Below are positions 1 through 6,573 of a stretch of DNA of 17,881 bases, in pieces (within the stretch, counting starts at the first letter, position 1; each line of letters starts with the position of its first letter). A program made the translations under genes and the position numbers. The DNA is taken from NCBI GenBank assembly GCA_964348755.1, contig CAYGDW010000060.1:1-17881 (forward strand), given 5' to 3'. The notes under the pieces are model-generated. The model ran no database searches, was not told where the DNA came from, and saw only the letters and a program-made list of their open reading frames with translations. The DNA is from UBA7960 sp964348755 (GTDB lineage Bacteria > Bacteroidota > Bacteroidia > Bacteroidales > UBA7960).

Positions 1-3
1 TTT

Positions 4-206
4 CACTACTGGCCGACAAAAATTACGTGATTTCTCGCTCCGCCCGAAATGACAGAGTTTTCAATGATTTTGGCAATTTGGGGGGTAGTTGGCGGCTTCG
101 CCGCCAACTACCCCCTTAATAAAAAGCTAACTGACTGTCATTCCGAACGTAGTGAGGAATCTCATGCATAAAATTCTACCCTTTTTTACTTTATCGGACA
201 ATAGTG
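4..206. mobile_element. MITE-like palindromic element, copy 1 (complete)
   Basis: This is a 203-bp non-coding element with imperfect 17-nt terminal inverted repeats. The left end is CACTACTGGCCGACAAA (4-20). The right end (190-206) reads CACTATTGTCCGATAAA on the other strand, a match at 14 of 17 positions. Inside these lies a second inverted pair, 27-55 against 135-165, whose inner 22 nt match at 17 positions. A perfect 16-bp hairpin with a TTC loop (81-96/100-115) sits at the centre. The copy is about 94% identical to 7692-7895. The bases after its right end, ATTCTTTTT (207-215), end in TTT, as do the three bases visible before its left end, so a 9-bp target duplication is possible but cannot be confirmed. 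It carries no ORF, so it would need a transposase supplied in trans. The family name is not known to me. Confidence 0.85.
81..115. repeat. Central perfect hairpin of palindromic element copy 1
   Basis: A perfect inverted repeat pairs 81-96 with 100-115 around a 3-nt TTC loop. The stem starts with a run of five G and ends with five C, with GGCGGC/GCCGCC at the top. The equivalent stem in copy 2 (7769-7803) is also perfect although its sequence differs: pair T89-A107 here is G-C there. No T-run follows, so it does not look like an ordinary intrinsic terminator. Confidence 0.9.
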
Positions 207-279
207 ATTCTTTTTTTAAGGAAAAACCCTTCAAATAGATGCCATTTCCGACAAATCAGATTTCTTTATTGGTGTTTCA

Positions 280-498
280 ATGCCTGATTTGCCCGTTAAC
301 AGAATTAGAATAGTCATAACCGATCCGCTTAAAAGTAAAACTGGCGAAGGGTTCTTTGAAATTTCCATGCAGGACCAGAACATGGCATATTGGGAAATAA
401 GCAATAGGAAAGGTATTCAAGTGCTCGCAGAGGAAGAAAAGTTCGATCCGGGTTTTTTAATCCCAACCAAAATGACCTTGCATAGAATGATTGAATAA
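280..498 (+). CDS. Small hypothetical protein, possibly a C-terminal remnant
   Basis: The frame encodes 72 residues from ATG 280 to TAA, and I do not recognise the family. The protein is mixed in character, with no signal peptide and no membrane segment. The frame stays open upstream of the ATG back to the TAA at 217-219, adding 20 plausible codons without another ATG. The protein may therefore be the tail of a longer gene that lost its 5' part by deletion or frameshift. The palindromic element ends 11 bp before that TAA, but the TAA lies in flanking DNA, so the insertion alone does not explain a truncation. No good ribosome site precedes 280. A strong hairpin terminator follows at 503-543, which favours a real transcription unit. 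Confidence 0.35.
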   Translation: MPDLPVNRIRIVITDPLKSKTGEGFFEISMQDQNMAYWEISNRKGIQVLAEEEKFDPGFLIPTKMTLHRMIE

Positions 499-502
499 TC
501 AA

Positions 503-543
503 AAAGAGACCGTCTTGCAGTTTTGCTTTTAGACGGCCTCTTT
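503..543. terminator. Bidirectional intrinsic terminator between small ORF and tRNA-Arg
   Basis: A 13-bp stem pairs 503-515 with 531-543 with one mismatch, around a 15-nt loop. Read on the minus strand it ends in CTCTTTTTG, a good T-run, so it best serves the tRNA. On the plus strand only TTTAAT follows, but it may still end the small ORF. Confidence 0.8.
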
Positions 544-554
544 AATAGAGGGGG

Positions 555-628
555 TGATTCCGCCAGGATTCGAACCTGGGACCCACAGCTTAGAAGGCTG
601 TTGCTCTATCCAACTGAGCTACGGAACC
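555..628 (-). tRNA. tRNA-Arg (anticodon UCU)
   Basis: Read on the minus strand this is a complete 74-nt cloverleaf. The acceptor stem is GGTTCCG/CGGAATC with one G-U pair, and the D arm is GCTC...GAGC. The anticodon stem ACAGC/GCTGT closes loop CTTCTAA, giving anticodon TCT, which reads AGA/AGG. The T arm contains the conserved GGTTCGAATCC. The discriminator base is A, and the next bases are CC followed by more C, so CCA is not encoded, as is common in Bacteroidota. Transcription probably ends at the hairpin at 503-543. A partial copy of its 5' half lies just upstream at 683-707. Confidence 0.96.
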
Positions 629-682
629 TTATTTGCAAAACAATCTTGCAATGAACCTGTTACACTTCCATAGGTTTCGGGA

Positions 683-707
683 TTGCTATATCCAACTGAG
701 CTACGGA
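683..707 (-). pseudogene. Partial tRNA-Arg remnant (5' half)
   Basis: These 25 nt match 601-625 of the intact tRNA gene at 24 positions, at an 82-nt offset in the same orientation. They cover most of the 5' acceptor strand and the D arm. The match stops before the anticodon stem, and no anticodon loop or T arm follows, so it cannot fold as a tRNA. The arrangement fits decay of a tandem duplicate or a scar of integration and excision at the tRNA gene. Confidence 0.75.
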
Positions 708-970
708 GCTTGCTATTTGTTTTGTGTTTTTTTCAGGCTGCAAAGATACGCTTTTTCATTATTAATGCAGGTTTTGGTTGGAAAAGGCTCATTAAATTTA
801 CCAAAACCGGACGGTTGGTGCAATGCCGCTCAAAGTTGCATTGATTACCAATTCAGCACACAGATAAAATAACCTGATTGCTTTGACTGGAAGTTGAGTC
901 CTGCCTTTGCGGAAAATCGTCATGCCGCGTATGGGCGGCAGTACGGTAAAAGAAATACGCAACGCCATTT

Positions 971-988
971 AAAAAGCCGCGTTGCGGC
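971..988 (-). terminator. Intrinsic terminator of the surE-lpxB-comEC operon
   Basis: On the minus strand, GCCGC-AAC-GCGGC (988 to 976) forms a perfect 5-bp GC stem followed directly by TTTTT (975-971). It lies 44 bp beyond the comEC stop. A wider alternative stem, CGCAACG/CGTTGCG (958-964/980-986), overlaps it. Confidence 0.8.
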
Positions 989-1031
989 GATAGTATGTAA
1001 AAGAGGCCTATTAATAACCCAAGCATGAGAT

Positions 1032-3143
1032 TTACCTTAACTCTGCTACATAGGCGCCTTTGGTGCGCACTGGCCATACCTCAATACCGGCTTGCTTGCA
1101 TGCTTCTTCCCAGCGCAGGGTACTCCAGGTGGTGTTTGAGCCATCAACAATCACCTTTTGCGGCTTTAGGGCCTCCAGCGCATTTTGTGGATCAATGCGC
1201 GAATGCTGGCTAACAATGAGGTAATGTATAGGCATGCCCAAATCAGGAATCTCGCGCAATGGACTTTTATCAATGATAAAAATGTTTAATTGCCCGAACC
1301 TTAAAAACGGACCGCGACGATAAAGGGTTCCGTTTGCAAATGGTTCCTCACCTGTTTGGAGGCTTACCGGCCGCACCAACCTGATGCCATACCGCACCCG
1401 GTTTTCGTTTAAATGAAAATTTACCTTGGGTGGATCATTTTTAAGTGTTTCGCACATTAGAAAAACACTTTCCCTGCCCGAAACAAAATCAATGGCGCTG
1501 CAATTGTTTACATGATAAACCACCATCTTTTCGTTTTGAAGGCTTTGAATGCTTCGGGTTGAAACCGAAATGCTAATCAACAACAAAAAACCCAAGGCAA
1601 TGAATAGGGCTTTGGGTCGGTTTTGCATAAAATACAGGCTCACCAAAATAAGCACCATAAAAATCCCGAGGGTTTCGGGGAGGCTTAAAAACACATTTGA
1701 AGAAGTTGAATAGGGCAGCCCTTCTATGAATTTTACCGACTGGTGCATAATATAAACAAAGCCGAACAGGACTTTGCCGGCAAGCATTCCTAAAAATGCA
1801 ATAGGTGACAGGGCAAGCGTTAAAAGGGCCGAATAAATGATTAAACTGGCAAGGGGAATAACAATCAGGTTGGTAACAAGGAAATAATTGGGAAACTGGT
1901 TGAAGTAAAACAGAGCAAGCGGCCCAGTGGCCAGCTGTGCAGCCAGCGAAACAGTAATGATTGCCCATGCTTTATCGAGTAAATAATTTTTGAAATGCAA
2001 CTGCCGGTATATGAAGGGTTGCAGCGCAACTATTGCAAGTACAGCCAGGTATGAGAGTTGAAAGCCAATACGGGTAATAATGTATGGGTCTGCAATTATT
2101 AGCACGAATGCCGAGGCAGCCAGTGTGTTGTAAATGTTTGTGGCTCGCCTGAAACTTTGCCCCAGGGCCACAAAGCTGAACATTGTGCAGGCCCTTAGCA
2201 CCGAAGGCGAAAAGCCGGTTATGGCCGCATAAAACCATATTAGCAGAATAATTAAAACTGTTTGAATGATGCGACCGCGCGGAACTTTGTTCAAAAATGA
2301 AAACATGAACTTCAGCACAAGGAAAATTATTCCCACATGCAGGCCCGATACGCAAAGTATATGCATGGCCCCAGCCCCGACAAACTCTCGCCGAAGATCT
2401 TCATCGAGGTATTCGCTAAAGCCAAGCAACAGAGCCGACACCACGGCAAACTCCTGGCCACTCAAGTGGTTTTCAAATGATTCGAGGGCTTTTTGCCTTG
2501 CTGTCAGCGCCCAGCGAATAAGTAATAAGCCTTCGTTCTGAGCGGTAGCTTGCCACTGTCCCGATGCCCGGTATGCCTGATGAAAAATATTGCTGTATGA
2601 TAGAAATCGACGGTAATTAAACTCTCCGGGGTTTTTGGGTTCGCCTATCTCCTGAAAATTATTTTCTATCAAAAGCAGGTCGCCATAACTAACCTGAGAT
2701 GCCAAACTATCCTTTTGAAGGTAAAGCATAAGGCGGCCACTTACTTTGGCATCGTTTTTATTTGTAATAACCCTTTTTACTTTAGCTATTACTTGCCATG
2801 AATTGGTTTTTTCGGATGGCTGTTCAATAACCTCAAGCAGCAAATACCCGCCATAGTCCTGAAATTTGCTGAAATGGCTGTCCCGGGTGAGTTGATTATG
2901 GTTTTGAGCAATTTGGTAACCGGCAATGAGCAAAAAGGTAGCTGCCCATGCTCCGAAAATCCATCGCCTCGAATAATGCTCCTGAAAAAATTTGCTCCCT
3001 AAAATCCATCCCAGGAACAACAAAAGGTAACCCATTACATAAACAAAGAGCGGGAAATGCTGGCGGGAAGTAAGGAAAACAACGATGCCAGCAGCCAAAG
3101 GCGCTACCAGTCGGGCAAACGGTATTTGCGAGAAATGGTTCAT
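1032..3143 (-). CDS. comEC: ComEC/Rec2 family DNA uptake channel protein
   Basis: This 703-residue polytopic inner-membrane protein belongs to the family that moves single-stranded DNA across the cytoplasmic membrane during natural transformation. The N-terminal part (about 1-200) has membrane segments and a small soluble domain of the DUF4131 type. The competence domain follows, with the characteristic HILCVSGLHVG motif near residue 260 and about eight helices to residue 520. The C-terminal 170 residues occupy the place of the metallo-beta-lactamase-like nuclease domain of long ComEC proteins. The HxHxDH metal motif is absent, so this part is probably catalytically inactive. It starts at ATG 3143, 61 nt after lpxB, and is the last gene of the surE operon. 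No other competence gene is visible in the window. Confidence 0.93.
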   Translation of the reverse strand: MNHFSQIPFARLVAPLAAGIVVFLTSRQHFPLFVYVMGYLLLFLGWILGSKFFQEHYSRRWIFGAWAATFLLIAGYQIAQNHNQLTRDSHFSKFQDYGGYLLLEVIEQPSEKTNSWQVIAKVKRVITNKNDAKVSGRLMLYLQKDSLASQVSYGDLLLIENNFQEIGEPKNPGEFNYRRFLSYSNIFHQAYRASGQWQATAQNEGLLLIRWALTARQKALESFENHLSGQEFAVVSALLLGFSEYLDEDLRREFVGAGAMHILCVSGLHVGIIFLVLKFMFSFLNKVPRGRIIQTVLIILLIWFYAAITGFSPSVLRACTMFSFVALGQSFRRATNIYNTLAASAFVLIIADPYIITRIGFQLSYLAVLAIVALQPFIYRQLHFKNYLLDKAWAIITVSLAAQLATGPLALFYFNQFPNYFLVTNLIVIPLASLIIYSALLTLALSPIAFLGMLAGKVLFGFVYIMHQSVKFIEGLPYSTSSNVFLSLPETLGIFMVLILVSLYFMQNRPKALFIALGFLLLISISVSTRSIQSLQNEKMVVYHVNNCSAIDFVSGRESVFLMCETLKNDPPKVNFHLNENRVRYGIRLVRPVSLQTGEEPFANGTLYRRGPFLRFGQLNIFIIDKSPLREIPDLGMPIHYLIVSQHSRIDPQNALEALKPQKVIVDGSNTTWSTLRWEEACKQAGIEVWPVRTKGAYVAELR

Positions 3144-3204
3144 GGCATCGCATAAAAATACGATGTTTTTAAACCGAACGCAATATTTTATATTACCAAA
3201 AGGA

Positions 3205-4326
3205 TTATTCGGCTTTCAGAAAATTGGCAATGATTTTTGCAGCATTGCGGCTGGCGCCTTCGCCTCCAAGAATTTTTTTCAGTTCGATGTATCCCGAATT
3301 GATTTTAGAAATATAATCCTCGTTGTAGAGCAAGCTATTCAGTTCATTAATCAGCCCGTGGCGGGTTAATTCGTTTTGAATCATTTCGCTTACAAGGGAA
3401 CGATCTAAAACAAGGTTTACCAGCGAGATGTGCTTTACCTTAACAAGTTTCTTTGCAATGAGGTACGAAATTACCCCGGCTCGGTAACATACAACCTGGG
3501 GCACGCCAAACAGTGCTGTTTCGAGTGTGGCAGTGCCCGAGGTAACCAAGGCTGCTTTGGCAATGGCCAGAAGGTTGTATGTTTGCCCGTAAACCAGCTT
3601 TACAGGGTTGCCTGCAATTAATTCGTGGTAGTAGCTTTCGGGAATAGAATCTACACCTGCTACCACAAACTGAAAATTGGGGAATGAACTTGCCACTGAA
3701 GCCATTACCTGCAAGGTGGCTGCCAGTTCCTGCCGGCGGCTTCCGGGCAGCAAAGCCACAATGGGCTTTTCTGCAAGGCCATACTGTTGTATGAAATCCA
3801 GGCGTGATTCTTTTTCCTTATACTGGCTAATGGCATCGAGCAGGGGGTGGCCCGGAAATTCCACATCCACCCCAAAGCCCTTGTAAAAAGCCTGCTCGAA
3901 AGGCAAAATAACCATCATTTTATCTACATCGCGACGGATCTTTTTGATGCGCGACTGCTTCCATGCCCAAATCTGTGGCGAAATATAATACACTACTTTA
4001 ATTCCATGGTTTTTGGCAAACCTGGCCAAGTGGAGGTTAAAGCCAGGGTAATCGATAAGTATCAGCACGTCGGGACTGAAGTTGAGCAGGTCTTTTTTAC
4101 AAAGTTTAATATTCCGGAGTATTGTGCGAAGGTTTACCAATACCTCCCAGAAGCCCATAAAAGCAAGCTCGTTGATGTGTTTTACCAAGCCGCCTCCCTG
4201 AGCCTGCATTCGGTCGCCCCCCAAAAAGCGAAAGCTGGCATGGCTATCCAGCAACTTTATCTCTTTCATCAGGTTGCTCCCATGCAAATCGCCCGAGGCT
4301 TCGCCGGCAATAATGTAGTATTTCAT
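3205..4326 (-). CDS. lpxB: Lipid-A-disaccharide synthase
   Basis: This 373-residue peripheral membrane glycosyltransferase of family GT19 condenses UDP-2,3-diacylglucosamine with lipid X to give lipid A disaccharide 1-phosphate. Family landmarks in order are GEASGDLHG near the N-terminus, LIDYPGFN, YYISPQIWAWKQSR, FPGHPLLD, LPGSRRQE and the donor-site stretch TSGTATLETALFGVPQ. The length is normal for LpxB. I chose ATG 4326 because the protein then begins MKYYIIAGEASGD. The open frame extends 18 codons further upstream into the preceding small gene, but that extension is Cys/Ser-rich and unlike the family. The gene follows the small membrane protein after 19 nt and precedes comEC. Confidence 0.97.
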   Translation of the reverse strand: MKYYIIAGEASGDLHGSNLMKEIKLLDSHASFRFLGGDRMQAQGGGLVKHINELAFMGFWEVLVNLRTILRNIKLCKKDLLNFSPDVLILIDYPGFNLHLARFAKNHGIKVVYYISPQIWAWKQSRIKKIRRDVDKMMVILPFEQAFYKGFGVDVEFPGHPLLDAISQYKEKESRLDFIQQYGLAEKPIVALLPGSRRQELAATLQVMASVASSFPNFQFVVAGVDSIPESYYHELIAGNPVKLVYGQTYNLLAIAKAALVTSGTATLETALFGVPQVVCYRAGVISYLIAKKLVKVKHISLVNLVLDRSLVSEMIQNELTRHGLINELNSLLYNEDYISKINSGYIELKKILGGEGASRNAAKIIANFLKAE

Positions 4327-4345
4327 ACGGTAGAATGGCTGATTT

Positions 4346-4618
4346 TTACATGAAGATGAAGAGCAAAAGCAATAATACAAATGTTATAAACAACAGGCCT
4401 CTTCCGGTTTTGTCGTATTTCATGTTTATCATAAAATATCTGAAAACCAGTAGGTTGGCTGCAATTCCTACAAGGCCTGGTGTTTTCGGGTTGGGCGTGT
4501 AAACCCACGAATCGACCGCCCCCCATAGGCTTAGCACCAAAATGGTTAAGCCGTAAATTACCAATGGCAAAACGCCTCCAAGGGCAATGCCCAATATCCA
4601 GGAGTCTTTTTTAAACAT
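4346..4618 (-). CDS. Small hypothetical membrane protein between surE and lpxB
   Basis: The 90-residue protein has three predicted hydrophobic helices, at about residues 8-31, 48-63 and 74-89. Short loops carry charged residues such as KYDKTGR before the last helix. The start ATG overlaps the surE stop (ATGTTTAA, 8 shared bases), so translation is probably coupled. The stop lies 19 nt before lpxB. I know no function for it. Its position between surE and lpxB suggests an envelope-related role, but this rests on context alone. Confidence 0.8.
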   Translation of the reverse strand: MFKKDSWILGIALGGVLPLVIYGLTILVLSLWGAVDSWVYTPNPKTPGLVGIAANLLVFRYFMINMKYDKTGRGLLFITFVLLLLLFIFM

Positions 4619-5381
4619 TTAGGTTCCAGGTTTTTATGTCAGAAATAAGGTGATGGGCAGTAAAGTCGAACTGAATTGGTACTAGCGATACATAATTATT
4701 GGCCAGGGCCCACTCATCGGTTTCGTTGCTGTTTTCGTGCAGTTGAAACCTTCCTGTCAGCCAAAAATAGTCTCTTCCGCGGGGGTCCTTTCGGTGATCA
4801 AACTCCTCTTCCCAGTTGGCCTTTGCCTGCCTGCAAATGCGTATGCCTTTAATGCTTTTTTCGGGTACTGCAGGTATGTTTACATTAAAACAAATACCTT
4901 TTGGCAGCCCTTTACTAAGCACATTGCGGGCAATTTCCTGTACAAACTTTTTCGAAGGCAAAAATTCGGCATCATAGCGATAGTCTAACAGCGAAAAGCC
5001 AATTGAGGGGATTCCTTCCATGGCGCCTTCTATGGCGGCCGACATGGTGCCACTGTAAATTACGTTTATTGAGGAGTTGGAGCCATGGTTAATACCCGAC
5101 ACCAGCAAATCGGGTTTGCGGTGCAATACCTTATTTACGGCCAGTTTAACGCAATCGACCGGCGTGCCGCTGCATCCAAATTCTTTGTGGTCGCCATCGA
5201 TGCTGATTTTTTCGAGGCGAAGCGGCTTTTCTATTGTAACTGCATGGCCCATGGCGCTCTGAGGTTTGTCGGGAGCAACCACCACCACATCGCCAAGCTC
5301 GAGCATATAGCTTACCAAATGCCGTATGCCAGGTGCCATTATTCCGTCGTCGTTGGTAACAAGTATTACTGGTTTACGCAT
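4611..5381 (-). CDS. surE: 5'/3'-nucleotidase SurE
   Basis: This 256-residue cytoplasmic phosphatase of the SurE family removes phosphate from nucleoside 5'- and 3'-monophosphates using a divalent metal. The metal-binding residues expected for the family are present: D11-D12 in the N-terminal VTNDDGI, S42 in PQSAMGHAVT, and N98 in SGINHGSN. The YSGTMSAAIEGA motif follows at 109-120. The length matches the family. It is the first gene of a four-gene operon with the small membrane protein, lpxB and comEC. Its promoter lies 20 bp before the ATG, so the leader is very short. Confidence 0.97.
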   Translation of the reverse strand: MRKPVILVTNDDGIMAPGIRHLVSYMLELGDVVVVAPDKPQSAMGHAVTIEKPLRLEKISIDGDHKEFGCSGTPVDCVKLAVNKVLHRKPDLLVSGINHGSNSSINVIYSGTMSAAIEGAMEGIPSIGFSLLDYRYDAEFLPSKKFVQEIARNVLSKGLPKGICFNVNIPAVPEKSIKGIRICRQAKANWEEEFDHRKDPRGRDYFWLTGRFQLHENSNETDEWALANNYVSLVPIQFDFTAHHLISDIKTWNLNV

Positions 5382-5400
5382 TTTTATCGTATTTCTTAGG

Positions 5401-5430
5401 CAAAGCTAAACAGATTTCAGCGTATAGCAA
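5401..5430 (-). promoter_or_regulatory. Bacteroidota-type promoter for surE operon
   Basis: On the minus strand, TTG (5430-5428) is followed after exactly 19 bp by TAGCTTTG (5408-5401). This matches the -33 TTG / -7 TAnnTTTG consensus of the Bacteroidota primary sigma factor. The predicted start near 5395 leaves a leader of about 15 nt before surE. It faces away from the promoter at 5506-5537. Confidence 0.75.
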
Positions 5431-5505
5431 TGCAATAATTTTTACCATTGGCCATACATCCTGGCTAATGAATTTTGATTACATGCCTGCCAAAATGACG
5501 CGAAA

Positions 5506-5537
5506 TTTTGCAGTGGCTTTGTTTTTGTCTAACTTTG
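5506..5537 (+). promoter_or_regulatory. Bacteroidota-type promoter for zinc peptidase gene
   Basis: TTTTG (5506-5510), a 19-bp spacer and TAACTTTG (5530-5537) fit the -33/-7 consensus. The gene starts at 5581, giving a leader of roughly 40 nt. It is arranged back to back with the surE promoter. Confidence 0.75.
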
Positions 5538-5580
5538 TTTGCCCGGAAAGTACCGGCAATAATTTAAAAAAGTAAAAGAA

Positions 5581-6258
5581 ATGGCAGGAATTTATATTAT
5601 TTTCATTGTTTTCATGCTGATAAGCTGGTTGGTATCGAACCAGTTGAAGTCGCGTTTCGAAAAATACTCGAAAGTTGGATTGCGTTCGGGCCTTTCGGGC
5701 CGCGAGGTAGCCGAGAAGATGCTTCGCGAAAGCGGCGTTGAAGGAGTACGTATTATAAGCACTCCGGGCCGTCTTACCGACCATTACAACCCCTTGGACA
5801 GAACTGTTAACTTGAGTCCCGAAGTGTATGAAGGGCGCAGCGTTGCTGCTGCCGCGGTATCAGCACACGAATGCGGCCATGCCGTGCAGCATGCTCGTGC
5901 CTATTCATTTCTGAAAATGCGCTCGGCCCTGGTACCCGTTATCAGCGTAAGCTCAAAATATATGCAGTGGGTGCTGCTGGCAGGTATCCTTATGTTGGAA
6001 ACCTTTCCCGGCATTTTGCTGGCTGGAATCATTATGTTTTCCGCAACTACCCTGTTTAGCTTCATTACCCTTCCGGTAGAATTTGATGCAACCCGAAGGG
6101 CGCTTGTTTGGCTCGAAGATTCGGGCATGACATCGGGCCAGGAACACACCAACGCCAAGGATGCCCTGAAATGGGCGGCCCTTACCTATGTGGTTGCAGC
6201 ACTGGCCTCATTAGCCACTTTGCTTTACTACATAATGATATTTATGAGAAGGCGATAA
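5581..6258 (+). CDS. Membrane zinc metallopeptidase, YugP family
   Basis: The 225-residue protein belongs to the neutral zinc peptidase family typified by Bacillus YugP (Pfam Zn_peptidase_2). An N-terminal membrane helix (about 4-20) precedes a conserved soluble region containing STPGRLTDHYNP and NLSPEVYEG. The zinc motif H96-E97-C98-G99-H100 follows in SAHECGHAVQHA, with the two histidines as ligands and E97 as catalytic base. The EFDATRRAL stretch after the middle helices is the usual place of a further acidic residue. Two or three helices lie at about 118-165 and one near 200-220. The length is normal. Physiological substrates of this family are not known to me. It is a single gene, divergent from surE. 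Confidence 0.93.
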   Translation: MAGIYIIFIVFMLISWLVSNQLKSRFEKYSKVGLRSGLSGREVAEKMLRESGVEGVRIISTPGRLTDHYNPLDRTVNLSPEVYEGRSVAAAAVSAHECGHAVQHARAYSFLKMRSALVPVISVSSKYMQWVLLAGILMLETFPGILLAGIIMFSATTLFSFITLPVEFDATRRALVWLEDSGMTSGQEHTNAKDALKWAALTYVVAALASLATLLYYIMIFMRRR

Positions 6259-6573
6259 TCCGAAAAAATGTTATTGTAAGAGGGTGTCTGAAAAGTTAAC
6301 CGTGGAACTCAGTGAAGGACCCTGCGAAACTCTGTGAAACTATTGGTTTGCTGTTACACAGAGTATCAAAGAATAAATCAAGGTATCCAAATGGTCTTTT
6401 TTGACTCTCTCTTTGTTTTTATTGAATCCTGATGAGATTTGAAATTTAATTAATTTTATTATTCTAAATGCATTGCCTGGCTTGTTTTGCCAAAGTTCCG
6501 CGGGTGGCCAAACAAATGTGGATTAATCATTTTTTCAAAGCCATTGGTAATAGAAATCTTAAGCAGTTTAGGT
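6259..6573. other. Non-coding interval before the Na+/Ca2+ exchanger gene
   Basis: About 315 bp carry no credible gene. The interval holds a possible MITE remnant (6279-6412) and AT-rich DNA upstream of the exchanger. No clear -33/-7 promoter pair was found. Confidence 0.5.
6279..6412. repeat. Possible degenerate MITE or IS remnant
   Basis: The ends match as inverted repeats at 13 of 17 positions: AGAGGGTGTCTGAAAAG at 6279-6295, and the reverse complement of 6396-6412. In between, an ACTCTGTG-type unit recurs in degenerate direct copies (6305-6316, 6327-6338) and as a perfect 8-bp inverted pair (6329-6336/6357-6364). There is no ORF and no convincing target duplication, so this call is tentative. 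Confidence 0.35.

Larger units (their letters stand above)
629..1031. other. Non-coding interval between tRNA-Arg and comEC
   Basis: About 400 bp hold no ORF with convincing coding character. The short open frames here overlap the tRNA remnant or run into comEC antisense. The supported contents are the tRNA remnant (683-707) and the comEC terminator (971-988). GC-rich inverted sequence around 922-990 may form further structure. Confidence 0.6.

Noticed and set aside
4..206. Palindromic repeats considered as a CRISPR array
   Set aside because: The copies are more than 7 kb apart, with no regular spacers and no cas genes.
633..872. A 79-codon plus-strand open frame across the tRNA remnant
   Set aside because: It overlaps the tRNA fragment, has an unusual Cys- and aromatic-rich composition, and lacks a ribosome site or family resemblance.
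1573..2355. Long minus-strand frames overlapping comEC in another frame
   Set aside because: They have Cys/His-rich compositions typical of out-of-frame reading, and the comEC frame explains the region.
3847..4353. A 168-codon open frame antisense to lpxB
   Set aside because: lpxB on the other strand has all family motifs; this frame has none and is a shadow.
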